Both the position numbers and the translations under genes were made by a program. Of a stretch of DNA of 64,000 nucleotides, positions 9,133 through 18,687 are shown in pieces. The DNA is from Pollutimonas sp035515055 (GTDB taxonomy: Bacteria; Pseudomonadota; Gammaproteobacteria; Burkholderiales; Burkholderiaceae_B), in NCBI GenBank assembly GCA_035515055.1, contig DATJBV010000068.1, positions 41,186 to 105,185 on the forward strand, read 5' to 3'. Numbering within the stretch: position 1 is the stretch's first letter; the number at the start of each line of letters is the position of its first letter. Under the pieces are notes generated by a model, which saw nothing but the letters and a program-made list of their open reading frames with translations, had not been told where the DNA came from and ran no database searches.

Positions 9133-11246
9133 TGAATAGTTTTTTTGCTTCGCTCAAGGACAACGGGGCGCCGTACGCGCGCCTGATGGCCGGCCCCATC
9201 CTGATACTAATGGTGCTGGGCATGATGATTCTACCCTTGCCGCCGTTCATCCTGGATTTACTCTTTACCTTCAATATTTCGCTGGCGGTGATGATACTGC
9301 TGGTCGCCATGTTCACCAAGAAGCCGCTGGACTTTGCGGCCTTCCCGGCAGTGTTGCTATTCGCCACCTTGCTGCGCCTGGCTCTTAACGTTGCGTCCAC
9401 CCGCGTCGTCCTGATGCATGGCCACAAGGGACCAGACGCGGCCGGCCAGGTTATCGAAGCCTTCGGCCATTTCCTGGTGGGCGGAAATTTCGCGGTCGGC
9501 ATCATTGTTTTCATCATCCTGGTCATCATCAATTTCGTGGTGATCACCAAGGGCGCCGGGCGTATTGCCGAGGTGGGCGCACGCTTTACGTTGGACGCCA
9601 TGCCCGGCAAGCAGATGGCTATCGATGCGGATCTGAACGCGGGGCTGGTAGGCGAAGACGAGGCCCGCCGGCGGCGCCAGGAAGTGGCACAGGAGGCCGA
9701 ATTCTACGGTTCCATGGACGGCGCCAGCAAGTTCGTTCGCGGCGATGCCGTTGCCGGCCTGCTCATCATGGTCATCAATATTGTCGGCGGATTAATCATA
9801 GGCGTTGGCCAGCACGATTTATCTTTCGCCGAGGCCGGACACGTCTATACCCTGTTGACCATCGGCGATGGCCTGGTCGCGCAAATTCCGGCCTTGGTCA
9901 TATCCACCGCCGCCGGTGTGGTGGTGTCCCGCGTTGCCACCGACCAGGATGTCGGCCAGCAAATGGTCAGCCAGTTGTTCGCCAATCCCAACGTATTGTT
10001 CATCACGGCGGGCATTATGGCGGCCATGGGCCTGATTCCCGGCATGCCGCACGTTGCTTTCCTGTTGCTAGCGGCGGCACTGGGGGGCGGCGGCTACGTT
10101 GTACTGAAGCGTCAACAACTCGAAAAGGCGGCGCTTGCGAGCGAGCCGCAGAAGGCGCAGGAAGCCGTCGACGCCGCCGCCGCGGAAGCGTCGTGGGACG
10201 ATGTCGCTCTGGTCGATCCACTGGGGCTGGAAGTGGGGTACCGGCTTATCTCGCTGGTCGATCACGCGCAAAACGGCGAACTTCTGCACCGTATACGCAG
10301 CTTGCGCAAAAAGTTCGCGCAAGATGTGGGTTTCCTGCCGCCTGTCGTGCATATTCGCGACAATCTTGAGCTCAAGCCCAATGACTACCGGATTCTGCTG
10401 TCGGGGGTGGAAGTGGGCAAGGGGACGGCTACGCCCGGCCAATGGCTGGCTATCGACCCGGGCGGCGTCACCATGAAGTTGCCTGGCTCCATGACAACTG
10501 ATCCGGCCTTTGGCTTGCCCGCCGTCTGGATCGATGTCGCCCTGCGCGAACAGGCGCAGATCGCCGGCTATACCGTGGTCGATGCCGGCACCGTCATTGC
10601 CACCCACCTGAATCATCTTATGCACCGGTATGGCGCCCAGTTGCTCGGCCGTCAAGAGGTCCAGCAATTGCTCGACCACATCGCCCGCGATGCGCCCAAG
10701 CTGGTCGAAGACCTTGTGCCCAAGACGCTTACGCTTACGCTGTTGCAAAAGCTATTGCGAGGCTTGCTCGACGAGGAAGTACCCATACGCGATGTGCGCA
10801 CGATCGTGGAAACGCTGGCCGAGCATGCGCCGCGCCTGGCTGCCCTGAATCCGGCGGGTACAGGGCCAGATCCGGCCGAACTCCTGGCGCTGGTCCGAGT
10901 ATCGCTGGGCCGCGCTATTGCGCAGCAGTGGTTCCCCGGGGATATCGAGTTGCGGGTCATGGGTCTCGATGCGCGGCTTGAGCGTGTGCTTACCCAGGCG
11001 CTGACGACCAGCGGCGCGCTCGAACCCGGCTTGGCGGAAAGCGTCTTGAACGATGCACAGCGCGCTGTACAAATCCAGGAAGCCAACGGAGACGCTACGG
11101 TGCTGGTCGTGCCGCCAGTGCTGCGAGCCTCGTTATCTCGATTCCTGCGGCACCATTTCCCGCAGATCGGCGTCTTGTCCAGTGTTGAAATACCCGATGA
11201 ACGCATCTTGCGTGTAACGGCAGTCATAGGCGGGAGCGCAGCTTGA
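9132..11246 (+). CDS. flhA: Flagellar export gate protein FlhA
   Basis: A 704-residue export-gate protein. About eight N-terminal membrane segments (to about residue 320) contain the conserved FHIPEP-type cytoplasmic loop region (FTLDAMPGKQMAIDADLNAG, about 155-175). A large cytoplasmic domain (about 350-704) docks export chaperones such as FlgN, FliS and FliT, whose genes are also in this window. The length is standard. It overlaps flhB upstream and flhF downstream, so the three genes form one translational unit. Confidence 0.97.
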   Translation: MNSFFASLKDNGAPYARLMAGPILILMVLGMMILPLPPFILDLLFTFNISLAVMILLVAMFTKKPLDFAAFPAVLLFATLLRLALNVASTRVVLMHGHKGPDAAGQVIEAFGHFLVGGNFAVGIIVFIILVIINFVVITKGAGRIAEVGARFTLDAMPGKQMAIDADLNAGLVGEDEARRRRQEVAQEAEFYGSMDGASKFVRGDAVAGLLIMVINIVGGLIIGVGQHDLSFAEAGHVYTLLTIGDGLVAQIPALVISTAAGVVVSRVATDQDVGQQMVSQLFANPNVLFITAGIMAAMGLIPGMPHVAFLLLAAALGGGGYVVLKRQQLEKAALASEPQKAQEAVDAAAAEASWDDVALVDPLGLEVGYRLISLVDHAQNGELLHRIRSLRKKFAQDVGFLPPVVHIRDNLELKPNDYRILLSGVEVGKGTATPGQWLAIDPGGVTMKLPGSMTTDPAFGLPAVWIDVALREQAQIAGYTVVDAGTVIATHLNHLMHRYGAQLLGRQEVQQLLDHIARDAPKLVEDLVPKTLTLTLLQKLLRGLLDEEVPIRDVRTIVETLAEHAPRLAALNPAGTGPDPAELLALVRVSLGRAIAQQWFPGDIELRVMGLDARLERVLTQALTTSGALEPGLAESVLNDAQRAVQIQEANGDATVLVVPPVLRASLSRFLRHHFPQIGVLSSVEIPDERILRVTAVIGGSAA

Positions 11247-13678
11247 ACATAAGTCGTTTTTTTGGCAGTACCAATCGTGAGGCATTGCGCCAGGTGCGCC
11301 TCGCACTTGGTCCCGAGGCACTCATCGTATCGAATAAGCGCGTCAATGGCGGTGTTGAAATCCTGGCCACTGATCCCACCTCGGTGGCCAGCGCAAATGA
11401 GGCAAGTGCGGCGCAGGCGGGTGCGCCCGTAGCGCCGCAACAGGCTCGGGCGCCAGCCCCCGCGCACGCCCATGCGCAGGTTCACGCATCGCGGCTCATG
11501 CGGCCCGCCACCCCCGCACCGCGCATGCCAGCGCCAGCGCCAGCGCCAATGCCGGAGCAGGGGGCCGACGTCATGGACGCGATCGGCGCCATGCGGGGTG
11601 CGCTGGAAAATCGCATCGACGAACTGCTGTGGGGTAATCAGTTGCGCCGCGCCCCGCAGGCCGTGTCGCTATTCCAGACGTTGCTGGGCTATGGTTTCAG
11701 CACGGCATTGTTGCGCGCCATGCTCAAGCGCCTTCCCGATCAACTGGCGGCGAAGGCCGCCTTCCAGTGGGCGCGCAACGAGCTCATTACCCATCTTCCC
11801 GTACTGAAAAACGAAGACGAACTTTGGACGCCCGGCCTGGTGCTGGCCCTGGTGGGCCCCACGGGCGTGGGAAAGACCACGACCATCGCCAAGCTTGCTG
11901 CACGCTGCGTCAGGCGCAGCGGCCCGGATAGCCTGGTCATGATCACGACCGATACCTATCGCATCGGCGCGCACGAACAACTGAAGATTTATGGCCAGAT
12001 TCTCCGCGTGCCTGTGCACGTGGTGCAAGACGCAGCCGAGTTGCGACAAGTCGTACAGACGATAAGGCCCGATCAAACCATACTTATCGATAACGTCGGC
12101 ATCAGCCAGCGGGATCGTTATATTTCAGAACAGGCGGCCATGTTGGCGGGCGCTGGGCGGACGGTAAACCGCATTCTCGTGCTGAACGCCTCCAGCCATG
12201 GCGACACGCTCGACGAGGTCGCGCGTACGTATACGAATGATGGGGGCTCGCCGCTCAAGGGCTGCATCATCACCAAGGTGGACGAGGCCAGCCGGCTCGG
12301 CGCGGCGCTCGACACGTCCATACGGTTCCAGCTGCCTATCCATTATGTGTCCAATGGGCAGAAAGTCCCGGAAAATCTCCAATTCCTCCAGCCGACGGAA
12401 CTTATCGATCAGGCTTTGGTGCATAACCGGGAAAGCCGCGCGCTATACGCGCCGACCGAAGCCGATTTTGCCGCGCTTATGTCGCTTAGCAAGGCGCCGG
12501 AAGACAATAGCCACGCAGCTGCGGCCGAAAGCCGGCGCAAACGCTTGCTGCCGGGGCTGATATCGATGGCGGCCGAAGGCGGCGCCAGCCTTTCCATGGG
12601 CGACCTGGATGGCGCATGCGCCTATGTCGAAGAAACAACATCCACATCTGAAGCGTACGATTTGTGGCGCGGGTATACCGCGGCAAAGCAAGACGCCGCA
12701 ACAGTTGCCTCTTCTGTCGATCATCTGATCCGCGTCGTGCAGAACGATTTGTCCGATGGCGGCCACAAGCATGCACTGGCATTGCACGACCAGGTTGCAC
12801 TCCGCGACAACGCGGGTAATCGGGGGTCTCTGCGCGCTACGCTGGTGTTGGCCGCGAACGGCAAGGCGTTGGCAAGCACAATGCAACAGCTGAGTTTTGC
12901 CGATGGATGGCAGTCGTCATGCGGCGCGAGCGCGCAACTTGCACCCACACCCGGTGAAGCGTTGCACCATCAGGTGCAGTGGCTGAATCAGCGCCATCCC
13001 AGCCTGCCCTTCGTCCATTTTTTCGAGGGCGGAACCCAGGCGGCCTGGCGCAAGATTTCGGCACTGGATGTTTCATGGCTGGCGCAATGCGCGGCCACCA
13101 CGCGTATCGAGTTCGACGATAGCGGGACAACGGTCGGCGCACTTGGCAAGACACTGAATTACCGGCCCATGGCAAAGCCGGTCTATCTGGAAAGTCTCAC
13201 CGAGGTTGCCGGGGTGCCGATTGAAGATACCGTCGCATGGGTCGCCTGCGAGGCCGTTGAACTTGCCGCCCGCCAGCAAGACACGCTGTTATTGCAACTG
13301 CTTTCGGTAAGAATCGTGAATCGGGCCGATGGAGCCACCATCAAGACCTTGTACGGCCTGACCAACATGTTCGCCTCGACCGCCTCTCCGGAAACGATTG
13401 CTGGCTGGCTGGTACTGCGCGCCGAGGCCAAACTGGGGATGCGTTATGCCGGCAGGGCATGGCAGGCGCTGGCGCCACGGGACGACATTGAGTCGATAGG
13501 AAAAGCGCTAGCGGTAACGCAAATTGGGTTGGCTGCCTGGCAGGCGCGCCAGGATCCGCAGGCCGATTCATTGCGCATCGTGGCGGGCAAGCTTATAGGC
13601 AAGCCTGGCCTGCCATCGTTGACGATGGTGCCCGCGGTCCTAAAACTTTTTGCCCTGAAGGAAATGATGGCGGATTGA
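11243..13678 (+). CDS. flhF: Flagellar SRP-type GTPase FlhF with long C-terminal extension
   Basis: FlhF is a GTPase of the SRP/FtsY family that sets flagellum number and position. This one is 811 residues. It has the N-terminal B region (NISRFFGSTNREALRQVR), an Ala/Pro-rich linker (about 50-110), and an NG domain with the P-loop GPTGVGKTTT (about 205-215) and ITKVDEASRLG (about 340-351), ending near residue 400. The remaining about 400 residues are an extension absent from Pseudomonas/Vibrio FlhF (about 430-500 residues in total) in which I recognise no domain. The TTG start at 11243 overlaps the flhA stop. No flhG partner follows; the next gene is the convergent flgN. Confidence 0.9.
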   Translation: MNISRFFGSTNREALRQVRLALGPEALIVSNKRVNGGVEILATDPTSVASANEASAAQAGAPVAPQQARAPAPAHAHAQVHASRLMRPATPAPRMPAPAPAPMPEQGADVMDAIGAMRGALENRIDELLWGNQLRRAPQAVSLFQTLLGYGFSTALLRAMLKRLPDQLAAKAAFQWARNELITHLPVLKNEDELWTPGLVLALVGPTGVGKTTTIAKLAARCVRRSGPDSLVMITTDTYRIGAHEQLKIYGQILRVPVHVVQDAAELRQVVQTIRPDQTILIDNVGISQRDRYISEQAAMLAGAGRTVNRILVLNASSHGDTLDEVARTYTNDGGSPLKGCIITKVDEASRLGAALDTSIRFQLPIHYVSNGQKVPENLQFLQPTELIDQALVHNRESRALYAPTEADFAALMSLSKAPEDNSHAAAAESRRKRLLPGLISMAAEGGASLSMGDLDGACAYVEETTSTSEAYDLWRGYTAAKQDAATVASSVDHLIRVVQNDLSDGGHKHALALHDQVALRDNAGNRGSLRATLVLAANGKALASTMQQLSFADGWQSSCGASAQLAPTPGEALHHQVQWLNQRHPSLPFVHFFEGGTQAAWRKISALDVSWLAQCAATTRIEFDDSGTTVGALGKTLNYRPMAKPVYLESLTEVAGVPIEDTVAWVACEAVELAARQQDTLLLQLLSVRIVNRADGATIKTLYGLTNMFASTASPETIAGWLVLRAEAKLGMRYAGRAWQALAPRDDIESIGKALAVTQIGLAAWQARQDPQADSLRIVAGKLIGKPGLPSLTMVPAVLKLFALKEMMAD

Positions 13679-13681
13679 ATG

Positions 13682-13708
13682 CATGGCGGCCAGGTGCGGG
13701 CCGCCATG
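13682..13708. terminator. Hairpin between convergent flhF and flgN
   Basis: A perfect 10-bp stem, CATGGCGGCC and GGCCGCCATG, with the 7-base loop AGGTGCG fills the 34-base gap between the two convergent genes. There is no clear U-run on either side, so it may act as a weak bidirectional terminator or protect the 3' ends. Confidence 0.55.
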
Positions 13709-13712
13709 GCGG

Positions 13713-14189
13713 TTAGCCGGCCTTGATCTTCTTGATCGAGCCCTTCCCGCCGGTCTGCGAGCGGCCGCTGGCGTCGTACAGCCCGCCGATGCCGGCCAGG
13801 CGGCGCAGCGTGTCGAGCGTGTTCTGGTTGTGGGCCAGGAAGGTGTTGATGATGATGCCGTTCGAGGCGTTCAGTTCAGAGGCCTGTTGCGCGTACTTCA
13901 ATAGAGCGGTCTTCGGCGCCAGCAAGGCAGTGTGCTGCTCGGCGGCGGCATCGAGTCCGGCCAAGTCGGCGTTATAGCCGAGCAACATGAGCAGGCGCTC
14001 GCGCTGTTCGGCAACCGCGGCCAATTGGTCGGCGCAAATATTCTTCCTTTCTGTTGTGGCGCTAAGGCCGTCGTTATTGCCGGCGTCCGTCAGCACGTGC
14101 TCTTCGGCTTTCAGTATTTCGATGAAGTCTTGCACCAGGCCGATTTCCTGGTCGAGACAGCGTTGTAGCGCAAGCAGTGTCGTGGGCAT
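13713..14189 (-). CDS. flgN: Flagellar export chaperone FlgN
   Basis: A 158-residue, mostly helical protein matching the FlgN chaperone family in length, charge and position. FlgN binds the junction proteins FlgK and FlgL and delivers them to FlhA. Sequence conservation in this family is low. The assignment rests on the helical N-terminus (ALQRCLDQEIGLVQDFIEIL), the NTLDTLRRLAG segment near the C-terminus and its place behind flgM. It is probably transcribed from the sigma-28 promoter upstream of flgM. Confidence 0.85.
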   Translation of the reverse strand: MPTTLLALQRCLDQEIGLVQDFIEILKAEEHVLTDAGNNDGLSATTERKNICADQLAAVAEQRERLLMLLGYNADLAGLDAAAEQHTALLAPKTALLKYAQQASELNASNGIIINTFLAHNQNTLDTLRRLAGIGGLYDASGRSQTGGKGSIKKIKAG

Positions 14190-14201
14190 ATAAGAACGGT
14201 T

Positions 14202-14498
14202 TTACTTCAGCAGATCCCGAACGCTGGCGATAAGGCCATCGGCAATGCGGCTGGGGTCGATTTTGAGTTGGCCGGATGCCAGGGCATCGCGAATTTCGTT
14301 GACGCGCGCCACATTGATGTCGGCGTCGCCGCTTTGCAGGTTGGACAAGTGACGGGCGGCTGCGCTTAGGCCCACAGTGCCTTTGCCAGCGGAAGCCGCG
14401 CCGGAAGCGGGCCCGTTTGCCTGGTTCACGCCATCGGTGCGCGAGCCGGCAACATTGCGGGCGGCTGGCGTTTTTAATGGGGATGATGTGATTTTCAA
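14202..14498 (-). CDS. flgM: Anti-sigma-28 factor FlgM
   Basis: A 98-residue protein that binds FliA and blocks late flagellar transcription until it is secreted through the completed hook. The N-terminal half is low-complexity and disordered (Ala/Gly/Ser-rich). The C-terminal half carries the sigma-binding helices (VNEIRDALASGQLKIDPSRIADGLI). The start is a TTG at 14498, supported by GGAG six bases upstream and by the usual family N-terminus (MKI-SS-LKTP). A near-perfect FliA promoter sits at 14546-14572, so FlgM is produced under its own target sigma factor. Confidence 0.93.
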   Translation of the reverse strand: MKITSSPLKTPAARNVAGSRTDGVNQANGPASGAASAGKGTVGLSAAARHLSNLQSGDADINVARVNEIRDALASGQLKIDPSRIADGLIASVRDLLK

Positions 14499-14545
14499 GG
14501 CTGTCTCCGGGCAACTGGAATCTAGTGTACTTCTATCGTGACTGT

Positions 14546-14572
14546 TTTACGGCCGCGCCCCGGCAAACTTTA
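14546..14572 (-). promoter_or_regulatory. Sigma-28 (FliA) promoter of flgM-flgN
   Basis: Read on the minus strand: TAAAGTTT, 11 bases, GCCGTAAA. The -35 matches the FliA consensus TAAAGTTT exactly and the -10 matches GCCGATAA at 7 of 8 positions, counting the conserved GCCG. Spacing is the canonical 11 bases. It lies about 50 bases upstream of the flgM start. Confidence 0.85.
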
Positions 14573-14618
14573 GGTAAGCCGCCGGTTTTTACGCATTCTT
14601 ACGGCTCACGAGTTAGTG

Positions 14619-15338
14619 TTACAGCACCTGCACCGTGGTGGCGTCGAGCACGGTACCCGTCACGATTTGGCCTGAACTGGTTTTTACCTGAATTTGCGTG
14701 CCGGGGGATCCGCCCTGCATGGCTTGGCCTTCGCCGGTCGCCACGAAGCCGATACCGCGTACTTCGGTGCGCACCGTTTGCCCGCGCTGCACGGAATTCG
14801 GGTCGCGCAGCGCACCGGACTTCACCGTGGCTCCGGCGGAAATGCGCTGAGTGGCAATATAGCCTATGGCCTGGCTGGGATCGAAGATCACTCCGCGCGA
14901 CAAGCGCAAGACGTCGCCTTCGCGCCCGGTCAGGTCGCTTAGCGAGACCGTGTCGCCCACCTGGATCTCCCGGTTGGAGACATAAAAGTAGCCCTGAATG
15001 CTGAGATCCGCCTGTACGTAGGTGGTCCAGGCCTGCGGCGCGACGCAGCGCACGCCCACGGTCATGCGCGAACGGAGTCGCTGCCCGCTGGTGAGAAATG
15101 GCTGGAGGTCCTCGCAAGCGGCTTGTTTGGTAATGCGCGGCGCACCGACGGTGACCCGGGCCGAACCCGGGTAACTGCTTGCCTGGGCAACAAGAAATTC
15201 TTCGACGGTCGCTGCGACGGCGGCTGGGTCTTGGACTTGAGCTTGTGGCTGTGGCGTTGGCGCGCCCTGCGCATAGGCAGGGGATAGCATGAGGAAACTG
15301 CAGGAAAACAACGCGGCCGCGGCCAAGAACTTGAACAT
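14619..15338 (-). CDS. flgA: Flagellar P-ring assembly chaperone FlgA
   Basis: A 239-residue periplasmic protein with a Sec signal peptide (MFKFLAAAALFSCSFLMLSPAYA, cleavage after AYA) followed by SAF-type domains. FlgA assists polymerisation of FlgI into the P ring. Visible family motifs are VSLSDLTGREGDVLRLSRG, the GATVKSGALRDP segment and the C-terminal VRTEVRGIGFVATGEGQAM. It reads divergently from flgB, as is usual. Upstream on the minus strand there is a TAAAGTTT at 15406-15413 but no convincing sigma-28 -10. Confidence 0.93.
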   Translation of the reverse strand: MFKFLAAAALFSCSFLMLSPAYAQGAPTPQPQAQVQDPAAVAATVEEFLVAQASSYPGSARVTVGAPRITKQAACEDLQPFLTSGQRLRSRMTVGVRCVAPQAWTTYVQADLSIQGYFYVSNREIQVGDTVSLSDLTGREGDVLRLSRGVIFDPSQAIGYIATQRISAGATVKSGALRDPNSVQRGQTVRTEVRGIGFVATGEGQAMQGGSPGTQIQVKTSSGQIVTGTVLDATTVQVL

Positions 15339-15525
15339 GACGTCATTCTATATAAGGAAGTAGGCCGGCATCCGGGGAATTGGACGACAAATGGTGGCTT
15401 AATTCAAACTTTACCGATTGTGAGCCGCCATTACTATTCTGGTATACGAACGGCGAAAGACCGTGGTTTTGGTCCCGTGCCTGCGGACATGCGCAGCAGG
15501 CATATTATTACCTCGCGAGCGGCAA

Positions 15526-15936
15526 ATGATCGATCGGATCGGCGAAGACTTCAGTTTTTATCAAACAGCTATCAATCTGCGGCAGCAACGCCAGGAAGTG
15601 TTATCGGCCAATATTGCCAACGCGGACACGCCCAACTACAAGGCACGTGATTTCGATTTCGGGTCCGTCTTGAAGGAAGCCATGGCGGGCGGCAGCATGC
15701 GCTTGCCAGACACGCAACTGGCCCTAACTTCGCAGCGTCATATTCCCGCGCAGGCCGTAAGCCCCGATCCCGCCCAGCTGCTTTACCGCCAGCCCCTGCA
15801 GCCCAGCCTTGATGGCAATACGGTCGACATGGATGTCGAACGGGTCAGCTTCGCGGACAACACCATGCGTTATCAGACCGACCTGATGATGATTTCATCA
15901 CGTATTAAAAGCATGATGGCTGCCTTGCAGCAATAA
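15526..15936 (+). CDS. flgB: Flagellar proximal rod protein FlgB
   Basis: A 136-residue rod subunit. I choose the ATG at 15526 (MIDRIGEDFSFYQ), because family members start there; an in-frame ATG at 15463 would add 21 unconserved residues. The rod motif SANIANADTPNYKARD is near the N-terminus, and the C-terminal coiled-coil helix (MRYQTDLMMISSRIKSM) matches other rod/hook axial proteins. It is the first gene of the flgB-L operon. Confidence 0.94.
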   Translation: MIDRIGEDFSFYQTAINLRQQRQEVLSANIANADTPNYKARDFDFGSVLKEAMAGGSMRLPDTQLALTSQRHIPAQAVSPDPAQLLYRQPLQPSLDGNTVDMDVERVSFADNTMRYQTDLMMISSRIKSMMAALQQ

Positions 15937-15969
15937 GCCGCGGCTTGAATCAGATAAAACAGGAACACC

Positions 15970-16386
15970 ATGTCCCAAATGAGCATTTTCCAGATTGCCG
16001 GTTCGGCGCTTACGGCGCAATCGCAGCGCATGAACGTTACCGCCAGCAATCTCGCCAACGCCGATAGCGTGGCCGGCCCAGACAGCCAGCCGTATAAAGC
16101 CAGGCAGGTCATCTTCAAGATGGATCCGGTGCCAGGCCAGGCTTATTCGCAATCCGTGGGTGGTGTGAAGGTGTCGGGCGTGGTGGAAAGCAACGCGCCG
16201 GCCCGCATGCAGTACGACCCCAAAAATCCATTGGCGAACGCCGACGGCTACGTTGCCATGCCCAATGTGGACGTGGTGGCTGAAACAGTGAACATGATTT
16301 CGGCCTCGCGTTCGTACCAGGCCAACGTCGAAGTGATCAATACGGCAAAAAGCCTGATGTCACGCACCCTGTCGATTGGACAGTAA
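15970..16386 (+). CDS. flgC: Flagellar proximal rod protein FlgC
   Basis: A 138-residue rod subunit with the N-terminal motif NVTASNLANADSV, a central YKARQVIF segment and the C-terminal helix NMISASRSYQANVEVINTAK. It assembles with FlgB and FlgF into the proximal rod, between the MS ring and the distal rod. Length is standard. A GGAA-containing leader precedes the ATG at 15970. Confidence 0.96.
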   Translation: MSQMSIFQIAGSALTAQSQRMNVTASNLANADSVAGPDSQPYKARQVIFKMDPVPGQAYSQSVGGVKVSGVVESNAPARMQYDPKNPLANADGYVAMPNVDVVAETVNMISASRSYQANVEVINTAKSLMSRTLSIGQ

Positions 16387-16427
16387 GTCTTGCCGCAACC
16401 CGCAAGCATTTAAATAACGGAGTCTAC

Positions 16428-17114
16428 GTGAGCACAGTTACCAATTCGACGGACAGGGCATCGGCAGCCGCCATGGCCGCCAACGCCAGCACAAATAACC
16501 TGATGGGCGACACGCAGGACCGATTCCTGACCTTGCTGGTTACGCAACTGCAAAACCAGGATCCGCTGAACCCCATGGACAACGCGCAGGTCACATCGCA
16601 GATTGCCCAGCTTTCCACGGTTAACGGCATCAATCAGCTGAACAATACCCTTCTGGCGCTGTCGGGCCAGATGGATGTGTCGCAATCCATGCAGGCCGCC
16701 GGCCTTATCGGCAAGGAAGTCCTGGTGCCGGGCGTGAAGATCTCTGTGGGCGCGACGGCCGACGATGGCGTCGCATCCACGCCATTCGGGGTCGATGTCA
16801 TTTCGCCCTCCGCCAATGTCACGGTCACCATTACAGACTCGGCCGGCAAGGCGGTGCGCACGCTGGATCTTGGTCCGAAGGAGGTCGGCGTCATTTCGGT
16901 CGAATGGGACGGCAAGGACGACCAGGGCGCCAACGTCACTCCTGGCGCCTACACCTTCCAAGTTGCTTCCAAAGATGCGAACGGCGCAGCGGTATCGGCC
17001 GACGCACTGACGTACGGCAAGGTGGGCAGCGTGGCTTATACGTCTCAGGGATTGACCATCGATTTAGGCCTGGCGGGGCAGTATTCCTTGCTGGATCTTC
17101 GCAAAATAATGTAG
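16428..17114 (+). CDS. flgD: Flagellar hook cap/assembly protein FlgD
   Basis: A 228-residue scaffold that caps the growing hook and is later replaced by FlgK. The N-terminal helix DRFLTLLVTQLQNQDPLNP is diagnostic, followed by an Ig/Tudor-like beta domain with VSVEWDGKDDQGANVTPGAYTF-type strands (about 140-190). The start is a GTG at 16428 with a GGAGTC ribosome-binding site. It lies between flgC and flgE in the operon. Confidence 0.96.
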   Translation: MSTVTNSTDRASAAAMAANASTNNLMGDTQDRFLTLLVTQLQNQDPLNPMDNAQVTSQIAQLSTVNGINQLNNTLLALSGQMDVSQSMQAAGLIGKEVLVPGVKISVGATADDGVASTPFGVDVISPSANVTVTITDSAGKAVRTLDLGPKEVGVISVEWDGKDDQGANVTPGAYTFQVASKDANGAAVSADALTYGKVGSVAYTSQGLTIDLGLAGQYSLLDLRKIM

Positions 17115-17196
17115 TTGCAGCGCAGTAGCACCAGCCTAGGCGGTTACGCACCTGCGCGCCGCATTACTAACACAGTCAAGAATTAAGAGGTATATC

Positions 17197-18678
17197 ATGG
17201 GTTTCGGACAAGGCTTAAGCGGTTTGAATGCCGCATCGCAAACACTGGACGTCATCGGCAACAACATCGCCAACTCGGGCACGGTGGGCTTCAAGTCGTC
17301 CACCGCCACGTTCGCCGACGTCTACGCCAGTTCGCGCGTCGGCCTGGGCGTGCAGGTGGCCAGCATCAACCAGCGTTTCACCATCGGAACCATATCGGGT
17401 ACAGGCAACCAGTTCGATATGGCCATCGATGGCGCCAAGGGTATGTTCCGGGTTGAAGACCAGAGCGGCAACGTGCTTTACACCCGCAATGGCCAGTTCT
17501 TTGCGAATAAAGATAATTACATCGTAAACGCCCAGGGCCAGCGCCTGACCGGTTACGTCGGCGCTGCAACGACGCCTACGCCCATCATGGTGCCGGTAGG
17601 AAATATTGCTCCCCAGGCAACGACAGGCATCACAACGAAAGCCAACTTCGATGCGAATAAGCCGTTGGCGGGCAATGCGGTGGCGGAAGTCATCGGTCAA
17701 GTATCGATGACGACTGGCGGCGTGACTACGTCAAGTTACTACACCTTGGTCGGTGGGGTTTTTGCCTGGACGGACAGCACTGGTGCGCCAGCCCCAGCTC
17801 CGGCCGATGCCGTCTACACAACGGGCGATCCGGTTCAAACAGTTACCGTTGCCGGCGGCATACCCTCTGTTGGCGGCTTGCCGGCTTCGGGGGCAAATAC
17901 ATTCGCTGACGGCCCAGCGAACACTGCTTACGTGACCCCTGTTGCACCCATTGCCTTCAATCCGGCTGTGGCGGCAAGCTTCACTCACTCCCTCAACATG
18001 GACGTCTACGACTCGCTGGGCAATGCCCATCAGTTCACGCAATACTTTGCGAAGCGCGAAGCAGTTCCTGGCGTCAATGAGAGCGTGTGGGATGCGTATT
18101 ACCTGCTAGACGGTAATCCTGTAACGACACCCGCCTCGCAGCAATTACGTTTTGGCGATGGCGGCCGCTTGTTGGCCCCCACAGCCCCTGTTGCCATTAC
18201 CGTAGCCAATGTGGGCGGCGCGGCGTCTCCCGCTGCTGACCTTGCGCTTTCCGTCGACTATGGCAACTCGACCCAGTTCGGCGGCCCGTTCTCGCCCAAC
18301 TTTACGCAAACCGGCTACGCCACCGGCGAATACACCAGCATGTCAATCGCGGCCGATGGTTCCATCGTGGCCAGCTACACGAACGGTGAAGTCAAATCGG
18401 TCGGAACGCTGGTGCTGGCCGACTTCAATAACTTGCAAGGCCTACAGCCGTCGGGCGGCAATGCCTGGCGCGAAACGTCTGCATCCGGCCAGCCAATTCT
18501 GGGCACGCCCGGCACGAACAGCCTGGCGTCCATCAAGGGCCAGGCTGTGGAAGAGTCGAACGTCGACATGAGCCAGGAACTGGTCAACATGATCATTGCG
18601 CAGCGCACCTACCAAGCCAACGCACAAACGATCAAGACGCAGGATCAGGTCTTGCAGACCTTGATCAACCTGCGCTAG
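17197..18678 (+). CDS. flgE: Flagellar hook protein FlgE
   Basis: A 493-residue hook subunit. Conserved ends flank a variable centre. The N-terminal motif LDVIGNNIANSGTVGFKSS and the C-terminal SNVDMSQELVNMIIAQRTYQ are the D0 coiled-coil segments; the Thr/Ala/Pro-rich middle (about 150-330) forms the exposed hook domains. The longer-than-Salmonella length (403 residues) is common in betaproteobacteria. An AAGAGGT ribosome-binding site precedes the ATG. Confidence 0.96.
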   Translation: MGFGQGLSGLNAASQTLDVIGNNIANSGTVGFKSSTATFADVYASSRVGLGVQVASINQRFTIGTISGTGNQFDMAIDGAKGMFRVEDQSGNVLYTRNGQFFANKDNYIVNAQGQRLTGYVGAATTPTPIMVPVGNIAPQATTGITTKANFDANKPLAGNAVAEVIGQVSMTTGGVTTSSYYTLVGGVFAWTDSTGAPAPAPADAVYTTGDPVQTVTVAGGIPSVGGLPASGANTFADGPANTAYVTPVAPIAFNPAVAASFTHSLNMDVYDSLGNAHQFTQYFAKREAVPGVNESVWDAYYLLDGNPVTTPASQQLRFGDGGRLLAPTAPVAITVANVGGAASPAADLALSVDYGNSTQFGGPFSPNFTQTGYATGEYTSMSIAADGSIVASYTNGEVKSVGTLVLADFNNLQGLQPSGGNAWRETSASGQPILGTPGTNSLASIKGQAVEESNVDMSQELVNMIIAQRTYQANAQTIKTQDQVLQTLINLR

Positions 18679-18687
18679 GCCGGGTAA

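Noticed and set aside
15406..15413. Perfect sigma-28 -35 box (TAAAGTTT, minus strand) upstream of flgA
   Set aside because: Eleven bases further the sequence is CCATTTGT, not a GCCGATAA-like -10.
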